From Sphingobacterium sp. (GTDB taxonomy: Bacteria; Bacteroidota; Bacteroidia; Sphingobacteriales; Sphingobacteriaceae): 64,000 bases of DNA. The notes under the pieces were generated by a model. It was given only the letters and a program-made list of their open reading frames with translations. It was not told the origin of the DNA and ran no database searches. The translations under genes and the position numbers were made by a program. Shown piece by piece: positions 42,963-50,152 of the stretch. The first letter of the stretch is position 1, and the number at the start of each line of letters is the position of its first letter. Where the stretch lies: the NCBI GenBank assembly GCA_029239355.1, contig JAQZAZ010000009.1, positions 1 through 64,000 of the forward strand, written 5' to 3'.

Positions 42963-43304
42963 ATGCATTATTTAATATTAGAAAATGAGCAGATAGAGGA
43001 ATTGACGTATAACGTCGTGGGCTTTTTGTGGGACAATGGGAATGAAGTATCAATACAGAAACGATATACAAATAACGACAAATATTCACTTGAAGCAGAT
43101 TGTATCGTTTCTTTGGAAAATAAGTGCTTTTCAATGGATAATTTAGCAAAATCAAAATTGTTTCTACGCTTTTGTAGTGATGGCGTTTACTCCAATGCTA
43201 TTCCATCTCCGTATAGAATATTCGAATATAAGATTTTGAATAAGCATACGCTGGCGGCGTTTTTTTCTTGGTGCAAAAAGTTGAATCTTTTTGAAGGCAA
43301 ATAG
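42963..43304 (+). CDS. hypothetical protein downstream of SIP
   Basis: A 113 aa soluble protein that I do not recognise. I chose the ATG at 42963 (MHYLILENEQIEELTYNV), 14 bases after the SIP stop; the longer ORF from 42921 overlaps SIP and adds a basic tail without family support. The sequence is mixed alpha/beta and has no signal. The position suggests membership of the AraC-SIP unit. Confidence 0.55.
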   Translation: MHYLILENEQIEELTYNVVGFLWDNGNEVSIQKRYTNNDKYSLEADCIVSLENKCFSMDNLAKSKLFLRFCSDGVYSNAIPSPYRIFEYKILNKHTLAAFFSWCKKLNLFEGK

Positions 43305-43355
43305 CTTTATCATAGATGTAATTTAGATAAATAAATCAAATAACAATTGTGCAAT

Positions 43356-43652
43356 TCACAGTGAATGGGACTTCGATTGTATATTTTCCATGATATTCCA
43401 GGAATCATTTTCCTGTTCATATACAAGACGCCACATTTTTTCGGGGATCTTTATACCATTCGCTGTAACATATTCGCCAAGCCGTATAATTACTTCCGAA
43501 GATAGTACTTTAGCTATCTCAGCATAAGCTTTTACACCACCGTAGAATTCTGCAATTGCAGGTGTTGCTTCTTGGCCAATTTCGGGTTTGAATAAAAATT
43601 TTGCTGAACATCCTACATACACCTTACTGTCCTTAAAGATTATTCCATTCAT
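43356..43652 (-). CDS. hypothetical protein
   Basis: A 98 aa protein of unrecognised family. The pattern MNGIIFKDSKVYVGCSAKFLFKPEIGQ followed by an ATPAIAEFYGGVKAYAEIAKVL helix and a polar C-terminus gives a plausible small alpha/beta fold. It has no signal or membrane span. It converges on the unknown downstream of SIP. A start-less open stretch follows upstream (43716-43871), so this locus may be decaying. Confidence 0.5.
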   Translation of the reverse strand: MNGIIFKDSKVYVGCSAKFLFKPEIGQEATPAIAEFYGGVKAYAEIAKVLSSEVIIRLGEYVTANGIKIPEKMWRLVYEQENDSWNIMENIQSKSHSL

Positions 43653-43715
43653 ATTTTTATCGTTAGAGAACCAGGTGGTTCTATTAAACCATCGACTAGG
43701 TCTGTACCTAAAGGG

Positions 43716-43871
43716 CTATCGACCAAACATTATGAAATATTTAAACGATTCGCCTTCGAAATTGTTTTCCGGCCATTTGTAATCTGAAAATGAGATGACA
43801 ATAAAGGGTCGGTCGGGCAATTGTAATCTGATACCTTGTAAGTAAGTCAAACTATTTAACGATAACAGATG
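43716..43871 (-). pseudogene. start-less gene tail in the 390-base gap before the PKS operon
   Basis: A 51-codon minus-strand stretch (GIRLQLPDRPFIVISFSDYK then WPENNFEGESFKYFIMFGR) ends at TAG 43716-43718 and is closed upstream by TAA. Protein-like composition and lack of a start suggest a gene remnant. The family is unknown. The rest of 43653-44040 shows nothing I can name, and must carry the PKS operon promoter. Confidence 0.3.
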
Positions 43872-44040
43872 TTATCAAAGAAGATTTTCATAAGCAGGTT
43901 TATCCAAAGTTGGGCAACACGATGTTCCTTACTTGCTTGTTTATTTTTTATGCTAATCTCATCCACGTTTATTGAGTGTCTAAGGTACGAATTGAAGCAT
44001 AACAAACGAATGTGATTTTTTTGGAGCTAATTTAGGATAG

Positions 44041-45174
44041 ATGAAAACAGTGTTTGATGTGATTATTATTGGTGGCGGTCTTGCCGGACTTACAAGCGCA
44101 CTACACCTGTTGAAACAGGGCTTACAAGTCACTTTAATCGAAAAGCATAGTTATCCTCGTCATAAAGTTTGCGGTGAGTATTTATCCAACGAGATTTTGC
44201 CCTATTTTAGCTGGCTTAATGTAGATATCTCAGAGTTGTACCCGGCTTATATACAGCATCTTAATGTTACAACGCAACATGGGCGATCAGTAGATGTGAA
44301 GCTGCCTCTAGGCGGTATTGGAATAAGCCGCTACAGATTGGATAATTTTTTATACCAGAAGGTGAATGCACAAGGTTGCAATATATTAAATGCAATTGTC
44401 TCGCGCATAAATTTTAATAATGATACATTTACCGTTTTCGTTAAAGATCGGGCTTTGGAAGCAAAATTTGTTTTAGGGGCCTTCGGTAAACGTGCTAATC
44501 TTGATCAGCTTTTGTCTCGTGGTTTTATTAAAAAGACGTCTACATGGATGGCTGTTAAGGCCCATTATTCTGGCGAATTTCCAGATGACCAAATCTCCCT
44601 ACATAGTTTTAGCGCCGGATATTGCGGTATTTCCAAAGTTGAAGAAAACAAAATAAATCTTTGTTACCTGACAGATGTTAAGACGTTTAAAAAATATAAA
44701 AACATAGCTGACTACCAAAAGTACGTCCTTTCCAAAAATACTCAACTAAAATATTTCTTCGAGCAGAATGTGTTGTTGTTCGACAAGCCAATAACCATTA
44801 GCCAAATTTCGTTCGACAGAAAGTCCATTGTAGAAGATCATATACTTATGATCGGGGATACTGCCGGTCTTATCCACCCCTTATGCGGGAATGGGATGGC
44901 TATGGCGATCCAAAGTGCAAGAATAGCTTCAGAACTTATTGTGGACTATTTTATCGGCAAAATTACATCACGTAAGCGATTGGAAATAGATTATGTTAGG
45001 CAATGGGAACAAAATTTTGGGCGCCGTCTGTTGTTTGGTAGAATTTTGGCCTATGTACTACGACATGAGTTTGGTGCCAATATTTTAATAAAGATTGCCG
45101 CTACTTTTCCGGCGACATTGAAATGGATAATTAAACAAACTCATGGAAGCGCGAAGACAATAAAATGGGATTAA
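44041..45174 (+). CDS. FAD-dependent oxidoreductase of the PKS operon
   Basis: A flavoprotein of the geranylgeranyl-reductase/monooxygenase-like group, 377 aa. The N-terminal dinucleotide loop is GGGLAGLTSALHLLKQG, KVCGEYLSNE follows near residue 42 (the KxCGExxS signature), and the second FAD motif is MIGDTAGLIHPLCGNGMAMAI. It is the first gene of a seven-gene operon with a methyltransferase (10-base overlap) and a type III PKS. By analogy to flavoproteins in phenolic-lipid loci (for example SrsC) it may hydroxylate or otherwise oxidise the polyketide. Reduction of a double bond is the alternative. Confidence 0.85.
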   Translation: MKTVFDVIIIGGGLAGLTSALHLLKQGLQVTLIEKHSYPRHKVCGEYLSNEILPYFSWLNVDISELYPAYIQHLNVTTQHGRSVDVKLPLGGIGISRYRLDNFLYQKVNAQGCNILNAIVSRINFNNDTFTVFVKDRALEAKFVLGAFGKRANLDQLLSRGFIKKTSTWMAVKAHYSGEFPDDQISLHSFSAGYCGISKVEENKINLCYLTDVKTFKKYKNIADYQKYVLSKNTQLKYFFEQNVLLFDKPITISQISFDRKSIVEDHILMIGDTAGLIHPLCGNGMAMAIQSARIASELIVDYFIGKITSRKRLEIDYVRQWEQNFGRRLLFGRILAYVLRHEFGANILIKIAATFPATLKWIIKQTHGSAKTIKWD

Positions 45175-45878
45175 ACACTAAATTTAGAACTGAGCGCATT
45201 GAAATCATGGACGATTTTTCGCTCGAGGGAGAGGAACTTCAGACGACATTAAATAGACTATCCAAAATCAATAAGTTCTTGGGTGGTCATAACATTACAT
45301 TGGATGGCGTAAAGAAATTGTTATCGAAAACTGATATTTCCAAAACAGTGACAGTTCTAGATATCGGCTGTGGAGGAGGGGATATGTTGCGTATGTTGAG
45401 TGATTTTGGTGCTAAAAATAATATTGATTTTAAAATGCTTGGAATAGATGCGAATTATTTTACTATCACCTATGCTCAAGGTTTATCAAAAGGATACTCC
45501 AATATATCGTATAGCTGCAAGGACGTATTGGGAGAGGATTTTTCAACTAAACAATTTGATATTGTATTATGTACTCTTACATTACATCATTTTGGCAATG
45601 AGCAAATTATTGATTTGATGGGGCGTCTTTCCAATATGTGTAAGCTTGGTATCATTGTCAATGATTTACAGCGAAGTAAAATTGCATATCGACTATTTCA
45701 AACCATTTGTGTTGTTTGTGGGTTAAATAGAATGACCAGGGAAGATGGGCTTGTATCCATACTTCGGGGCTTTAAAAAATGTGAGTTGGAGCAATTCGCT
45801 AAGAAACTGCATTTGAGAAATTATAGCATCCAATGGAAATGGGCTTTTCGTTACCAGTGGATAATTTTTGATATATGA
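45165..45878 (+). CDS. SAM-dependent methyltransferase of the PKS operon
   Basis: A class I methyltransferase, 237 aa. The N-terminal FRTERIEIMDDFSLEGEEL is a conserved lead-in of a small-molecule methyltransferase group, which supports the longer start at 45165 even though it overlaps the FAD gene by 10 bases. Motif I is LDIGCGGGDMLRML, and DIVLCTLTLHHF is the post-core motif. It overlaps the type III PKS start by 4 bases (ATGA). It probably O- or C-methylates the aromatic or pyrone product. Confidence 0.87.
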   Translation: MGLNTKFRTERIEIMDDFSLEGEELQTTLNRLSKINKFLGGHNITLDGVKKLLSKTDISKTVTVLDIGCGGGDMLRMLSDFGAKNNIDFKMLGIDANYFTITYAQGLSKGYSNISYSCKDVLGEDFSTKQFDIVLCTLTLHHFGNEQIIDLMGRLSNMCKLGIIVNDLQRSKIAYRLFQTICVVCGLNRMTREDGLVSILRGFKKCELEQFAKKLHLRNYSIQWKWAFRYQWIIFDI

Positions 45879-46927
45879 GCGTTAAGATAATAACTGTTGC
45901 AAAGCAACTACCCAAATATTCTTGTACTACTGCTGAAATTCTTCCGTTATTGGAAAGGTGGCTTCAAGGGCAGGATACACGTTTCATCAAAAAAGTAAAG
46001 AAGCTATTTGAGGGTGCCACTATAGACAGGAGGTATGCCATTATGGAGCCGAAAGAGGTTTTCACAGCCACATCTTTTGAAGAAAAAAACGATATTTATT
46101 GCCGCGAAGCGACGATTTTGGCTGAATTAGCACTTCGCAAAGCACTAGCCAATGCCGATTGGGGGCCACAGTCGCTGGATTATATCATTACTGTAAGCTG
46201 CACAGGGATCATGATACCCTCATTAGACGCCTACCTCATCAATAAGCTAAGATTACGACAGGACATTGTTAGGCTGCCTGTCACTGAGATGGGCTGTGTT
46301 GCTGGAGTTTCTGGTATTATTTATGCCAAAAATTTTTTGCAAGCCAATATCGGCAAACGAGCAGCAGTAATAGCTGTCGAAGCACCCTCTGCCACCTTTC
46401 AATTAGCAGATCTTTCAATGTCCAATATGGTAAGTGCTGCTATTTTTGGTGATGGAGCGGCCTGCTGTCTACTTTCATCCCATGAAGCAGACGCAGGGCC
46501 GGCGATCCTTGACCAACGGATGTATCATTTTTATGATGTCGAAGATATTATGGGCTTCAAACTTACCAATAGTGGGATGCAGATGATATTGGATGTTGAT
46601 GTACCTAATGTAATTGCATCGCATTTCGATGCAGTTATACATCCATTTTTAGCCAGTAATAACCTAGGAGTGCAAGACATAAAATATATGATTTTTCACC
46701 CTGGTGGTAAAAAGATCATAGCAACGATAGAGAAGATTTTTGCAGTATATGGTAAAGATATCTCTGACACTAAAGCTGTGCTATCACAATATGGAAATAT
46801 GTCAAGTGCTACAGTACTCTATGTGCTTGAACACATCATGGAGCGCGCTCCTCAAGCTGGTGAGTTGGGATTAATGTTAAGTTTTGGTCCCGGGTTTACG
46901 GCACAGAGTGTCTTATTGCAGTGGTGA
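45875..46927 (+). CDS. type III polyketide synthase
   Basis: A chalcone/stilbene-synthase-superfamily homodimeric enzyme that extends an acyl starter with malonyl units and cyclises it to a resorcinol, pyrone or phloroglucinol. The triad is intact: C141 in EMGCVAGVSG, H275 in FHPGGKK and N308 in YGNMSS. The GxxGxGP-type terminal loop SFGPGFTAQSVLL is present. Length 350 aa is normal for bacterial members. It lies third in the seven-gene operon, overlapping the methyltransferase by 4 bases. The presence of an ACP, ketosynthase and dehydratase after it suggests it takes a custom acyl-ACP starter. Confidence 0.93.
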   Translation: MSVKIITVAKQLPKYSCTTAEILPLLERWLQGQDTRFIKKVKKLFEGATIDRRYAIMEPKEVFTATSFEEKNDIYCREATILAELALRKALANADWGPQSLDYIITVSCTGIMIPSLDAYLINKLRLRQDIVRLPVTEMGCVAGVSGIIYAKNFLQANIGKRAAVIAVEAPSATFQLADLSMSNMVSAAIFGDGAACCLLSSHEADAGPAILDQRMYHFYDVEDIMGFKLTNSGMQMILDVDVPNVIASHFDAVIHPFLASNNLGVQDIKYMIFHPGGKKIIATIEKIFAVYGKDISDTKAVLSQYGNMSSATVLYVLEHIMERAPQAGELGLMLSFGPGFTAQSVLLQW

Positions 46928-46944
46928 TTTAATAGAAAAGAGCG

Positions 46945-47382
46945 ATGGAGTTAAATGATATTATTGCAAAATTGCCCTACAGAAATCCATTTTTATTTGT
47001 GGACGAGTTGCTCTATGTGGATGATAATAGCATTATCGGTAACTATACGTTCAGTGAAAATCTCGATTTTTTTAGAGGACATTTTTATGGTAATCCCGTT
47101 ACTCCCGGGGTAATTTTAACCGAAACGATGGCTCAGATAGGTCTGGCCTGCTTCGGCGTCTATTTGCTAGGTAGCGAAGCCAGTACCGAAACTGCCATGG
47201 CGTTGACATCAACGGAAATCCAATTTTTAAAAACGGTGTACCCCAAAGAAAAGGTTACTGTAATTTCTAACAAAATATACTTCAGATTCGGTAAACTGAA
47301 ATGTGCAGTTACGATGAAAAACGAAGCAGGGCAGGAGGTTTGTAAAGGAATGTTAGCAGGTATGATAATCGGCGGAATATGA
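46945..47382 (+). CDS. FabZ-like 3-hydroxyacyl-ACP dehydratase of the PKS operon
   Basis: A hotdog-fold dehydratase, 145 aa. The catalytic pair is H46 in RGHFYGNPVTPGVIL (canonical GHFPxxPVxPGV) and E60 in TETMAQIG. The N-terminus PYRNPFLFVDELLYVDD is typical FabZ. It would remove water from a 3-hydroxyacyl-ACP while the starter unit is being made. No ketoreductase is encoded in the operon, so a housekeeping FabG is presumably borrowed. It starts 17 bases after the PKS and overlaps the ketosynthase by 4 bases. Confidence 0.88.
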   Translation: MELNDIIAKLPYRNPFLFVDELLYVDDNSIIGNYTFSENLDFFRGHFYGNPVTPGVILTETMAQIGLACFGVYLLGSEASTETAMALTSTEIQFLKTVYPKEKVTVISNKIYFRFGKLKCAVTMKNEAGQEVCKGMLAGMIIGGI

Positions 47383-48650
47383 GTAGAGTAGTTATCACAG
47401 GGATTGGGGTAGTTGCACCAAATGGAGTGGGGATACCCGCCTTTACACATGCCATAAGAAATGGAGTTTCGGGTATCAGACATGATCCATTTTTGGAGCG
47501 GCTCCAGTTCACCTGCCAAATTGCAGGGATGCCGGTCATAGAGGAAGATTTGAAAAAACAATATTTTAGCGAACTTGAACTTCGGGGCTTCAATAGTACT
47601 GGTATATTGTACGGAGTCATTGCGGGTATGGAGGCTTGGACAAATGCAGGCCTACCTATTGCTGCAAATTCTGCACCCGATTGGGATAGTGGAACGGTAT
47701 TCGGATCAGGCACTTCAGGCATTGACAAGTTACGCGAGAGCATTTATAAAATAGATGATTTGCAAACCCGTAGACTTGGCAGCACGGTAGTCGCTCAGAC
47801 TATGAACAGTGGAGTCAGCGCTTATTTGGGGGGAAAATTGGGATTAGGAAATCAAGTCACTAGCAACTCATCGGCTTGTGCTACAGGTTCGGAAGCTATC
47901 CTTATGGCTTATGACCGTATCCGTTCCGGAAGGGCCAAAAGGATGCTTGCTGGAGCCACTGGAGATAGCGGGCCATATATCTGGGCCGGTTTTGATGCAT
48001 TACGTGTTTGTAGCTCTCAGTTTAATAGTCGACCACATGAGGGCTCACGTCCAATGAGTGCAACAGCTGGAGGATTTGTTCCCGGTAGTGGCGCTGGCGC
48101 ATTGGTGTTAGAAGACTTAGAAGGAGCCTTAGCGCGGGGGGCAACTATATACGCGGAGTTGTTGGGAGGGCATGTGAATTCGGGAGGGCAGCGGGGCACT
48201 GGTAGCATGACCGCCCCGAATAGTGACGCGGTGCAGCGATGTATTCTGGGAGCACTTGAAAATGCAGGTATTTCTGCCGTGGACGTTGATGCCATCAATG
48301 GTCACCTGACAGCAACTGCTAAAGATGCCTTGGAGATAGAAAACTGGATTAAAGCCCTGGGGTGTAGAGGCAAAAATTTTCCTTATATTAACTCACTCAA
48401 AGGCATGACCGGGCATTGTCTGAGCGCAGCTGGTAGTGTAGAAAGCGTAGCTGCCGTATTACAGCTGTATCATGGATTTTTATTTGGGAATAGGAATTGT
48501 GACGATTTACACCCTGAAATTGCAAAACAGATAGATCGCACACGAGTGCCTTTGAAATCAATTGACTATGCACCAAATATTATTGCCAAAGCCAGTTTTG
48601 GTTTTGGAGATGTGAATGTCTGTTTAATATTTAAAAAATTTGACAACTAA
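47379..48650 (+). CDS. FabF-like beta-ketoacyl-ACP synthase of the PKS operon
   Basis: A KAS II-type condensing enzyme, 423 aa. The Cys-His-His triad is present: C167 in NSSACATGSEAI, H309 in INGHLTATAKDALEIENW and H346 in GMTGHCLSAAG. The Lys (K341) after NSL is also kept. The region around H309 departs from the usual HGTxTxxND, like ketosynthases of secondary-metabolite loci. It probably elongates an acyl-ACP with malonyl-ACP to build the starter for the type III PKS. It overlaps the dehydratase by 4 bases; the ACP starts 3 bases after it. Confidence 0.9.
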   Translation: MSRVVITGIGVVAPNGVGIPAFTHAIRNGVSGIRHDPFLERLQFTCQIAGMPVIEEDLKKQYFSELELRGFNSTGILYGVIAGMEAWTNAGLPIAANSAPDWDSGTVFGSGTSGIDKLRESIYKIDDLQTRRLGSTVVAQTMNSGVSAYLGGKLGLGNQVTSNSSACATGSEAILMAYDRIRSGRAKRMLAGATGDSGPYIWAGFDALRVCSSQFNSRPHEGSRPMSATAGGFVPGSGAGALVLEDLEGALARGATIYAELLGGHVNSGGQRGTGSMTAPNSDAVQRCILGALENAGISAVDVDAINGHLTATAKDALEIENWIKALGCRGKNFPYINSLKGMTGHCLSAAGSVESVAAVLQLYHGFLFGNRNCDDLHPEIAKQIDRTRVPLKSIDYAPNIIAKASFGFGDVNVCLIFKKFDN

Positions 48651-48653
48651 CAT

Positions 48654-48908
48654 ATGAATAGGGAAGAACTTATCGGTGTATTAAAGCCTATTATAGAGCC
48701 ATATACCACAAATAACGAATCTTTTGGAAATCTAAATGAGGAAACGGATTTTATCAATGATCTCCAAATCAATTCAGCAAATTTGGTTGACATTGTACTG
48801 GATATTGAAGAAAAATTCGATATTGTCATTGAAAATGCTGATATGGAACGTATGCTCAATGTAAGAGCTGCAATTGAAATTATTGAACTCAAGCTTAGCG
48901 AACAATGA
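48654..48908 (+). CDS. acyl carrier protein of the PKS operon
   Basis: An 84 aa acidic four-helix carrier. The phosphopantetheine serine is S41 in NDLQINSANLVDIVLDIEEKF, where the canonical DSL is replaced by NSA. The negatively charged helix II (DIVLDIEEKFDI) is standard. It would carry the growing starter between the ketosynthase, the dehydratase and the type III PKS. It is placed between the ketosynthase and the phosphopantetheinyl transferase that can activate it, and overlaps the latter by 4 bases. Confidence 0.9.
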   Translation: MNREELIGVLKPIIEPYTTNNESFGNLNEETDFINDLQINSANLVDIVLDIEEKFDIVIENADMERMLNVRAAIEIIELKLSEQ

Positions 48909-49426
48909 TTGGCAATGATGTAATCGATCTTGTGCAGTCCCGAAAAGAGAGCAATTGGAGAAGGCCAGGATTAATTCCAAAACTTTTCGATGTGAATGAA
49001 CAGCTGCTGATAGCCAATAGCGAAGATCCTGAGATTGCCATATGGGTTTTATGGAGCATGAAGGAAGCCGCTTATAAAATATGGCATCGATACACCCGGG
49101 TTAGGAAATATATCCCAAAAAATTTGGTATGCTCTTTGGTAACGCAATGCAACAATAGCGCAACAGGCGAAGTGAGTTGTGGTGGACGAACCTTTTATAC
49201 CAAAACGCAGCTATCACTGGGTATTATCCATACAGTAGCAGTAGACAATCTAGGTAATCTTAATCATATTGCTGAGATTGAAAGGAATAGGATTTTTAAA
49301 GATTATTATGGCATTCCATATATTGTAATTGAAGGGCAACAAGGGGTATCGCCGGCATCTGTAAGTAACCATGGGCATATCGAAAAAGCAGTTGCTATTT
49401 TAACACCTAATTTACATTTTTTTTAG
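48905..49426 (+). CDS. 4'-phosphopantetheinyl transferase
   Basis: A phosphopantetheinyl transferase, 173 aa, that converts apo-ACP to holo-ACP with coenzyme A. The metal-binding motif is IGNDVIDL near the N-terminus, and the WxxKEAxxK motif is WSMKEAAYK at about residues 50-58. The size and compact sequence fit a single-domain Sfp/AcpS-like enzyme. It is the last gene of the operon and presumably dedicated to the upstream ACP, whose NSA site differs from the fatty-acid ACP. Confidence 0.9.
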   Translation: MIGNDVIDLVQSRKESNWRRPGLIPKLFDVNEQLLIANSEDPEIAIWVLWSMKEAAYKIWHRYTRVRKYIPKNLVCSLVTQCNNSATGEVSCGGRTFYTKTQLSLGIIHTVAVDNLGNLNHIAEIERNRIFKDYYGIPYIVIEGQQGVSPASVSNHGHIEKAVAILTPNLHFF

Positions 49427-49448
49427 TTGCTAAAAACAACCGCTTTGA

Positions 49449-49715
49449 TCATGGTTAGACAACAATTTTATTTCGTGTAAATTTTTAACTGACGAACTCA
49501 TATTTGCAGAGCCTTATCGCCAAAATTTTTTACAAAGCGTTAGAAATTTTTCTAATCAACAATTGGCAGACATTATCATTCACCCGGGGAGTGGTTCGGA
49601 AAATTTTCCTGGCAACTATTTATTGCGAAGTGCATATCATGAATCAATACATGCTGGGCAGTTTATAAGTTATCTTCCAGAAATAGGAGTGGAAGGACCC
49701 TTTATCTGGGATTAA
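49449..49715 (+). pseudogene. C-terminal fragment of a DinB-family protein
   Basis: An 88-codon open stretch without a start codon, in the 726-base gap after the PKS operon. It reads LTDELIFAEPYRQNFLQSVR ... NYLLRSAYHESIHAGQFISY and ends at TAA 49713-49715. The HESIHAGQ motif is the C-terminal metal-binding helix of DinB/YfiT-like four-helix proteins. A stop codon lies just upstream, so the N-terminal half is missing. The rest of 49427-50152 holds a hairpin and a promoter-like site only. Confidence 0.6.
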
Positions 49716-49854
49716 TTAATGATCATGACACCGGCATTCAATCTATTTTTAAGACTTAAATAAGTATTTTGTAAATTCATATTGACTGGTAAAATATCCA
49801 AAAATTCAACCAGGTATTTGTAATAACCTGTAAACAAGTATAAGCGAAAAATGG

Positions 49855-49883
49855 CTTATTATTTTTGTGCGAAAAATAATAAG
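49855..49883. terminator. AT-rich hairpin in the PKS/glycosyltransferase gap
   Basis: CTTATTATTTTT and AAAAATAATAAG form a perfect 12-bp stem with a 5-base loop. It could terminate the PKS operon transcript or an antisense transcript. Confidence 0.5.
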
Positions 49884-50042
49884 ATGACGTTCCTAAGGAT
49901 CAGAACTAAGGCTGTGAATTATTTTCAAAATCCGATGAACATACTTTTATAATAAAATTCATTACATCATGGAGGTTAGTTGGGAAAAAAATTAGAGGAT
50001 TGTACTTAAGTGACTCTATCTATAGATTAAACATTTTATTAT

Positions 50043-50075
50043 TTTGTGTTTTTTAAATTTAAATATGTATATTTA
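50043..50075 (+). promoter_or_regulatory. possible promoter before the fused glycosyltransferase
   Basis: TTTG (50043-50046) and TATATTTA (50068-50075) lie 21 bases apart, close to the Bacteroidota -33/-7 pattern TTTG-N19-TANNTTTG. They are about 80 bases before the start codon. The -7 match differs at the last base. Confidence 0.35.
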
Positions 50076-50152
50076 TAAAACCTCCCTACGTGCAGCACCT
50101 TGTTAAGGATACAAGACGATAGTATGCAAGGACTTCACATAAATATTCAACA

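Noticed and set aside
47309-47743. 144-codon antisense ORF across the dehydratase/ketosynthase junction
   Set aside because: Shadow frame; both sense genes have intact catalytic motifs.
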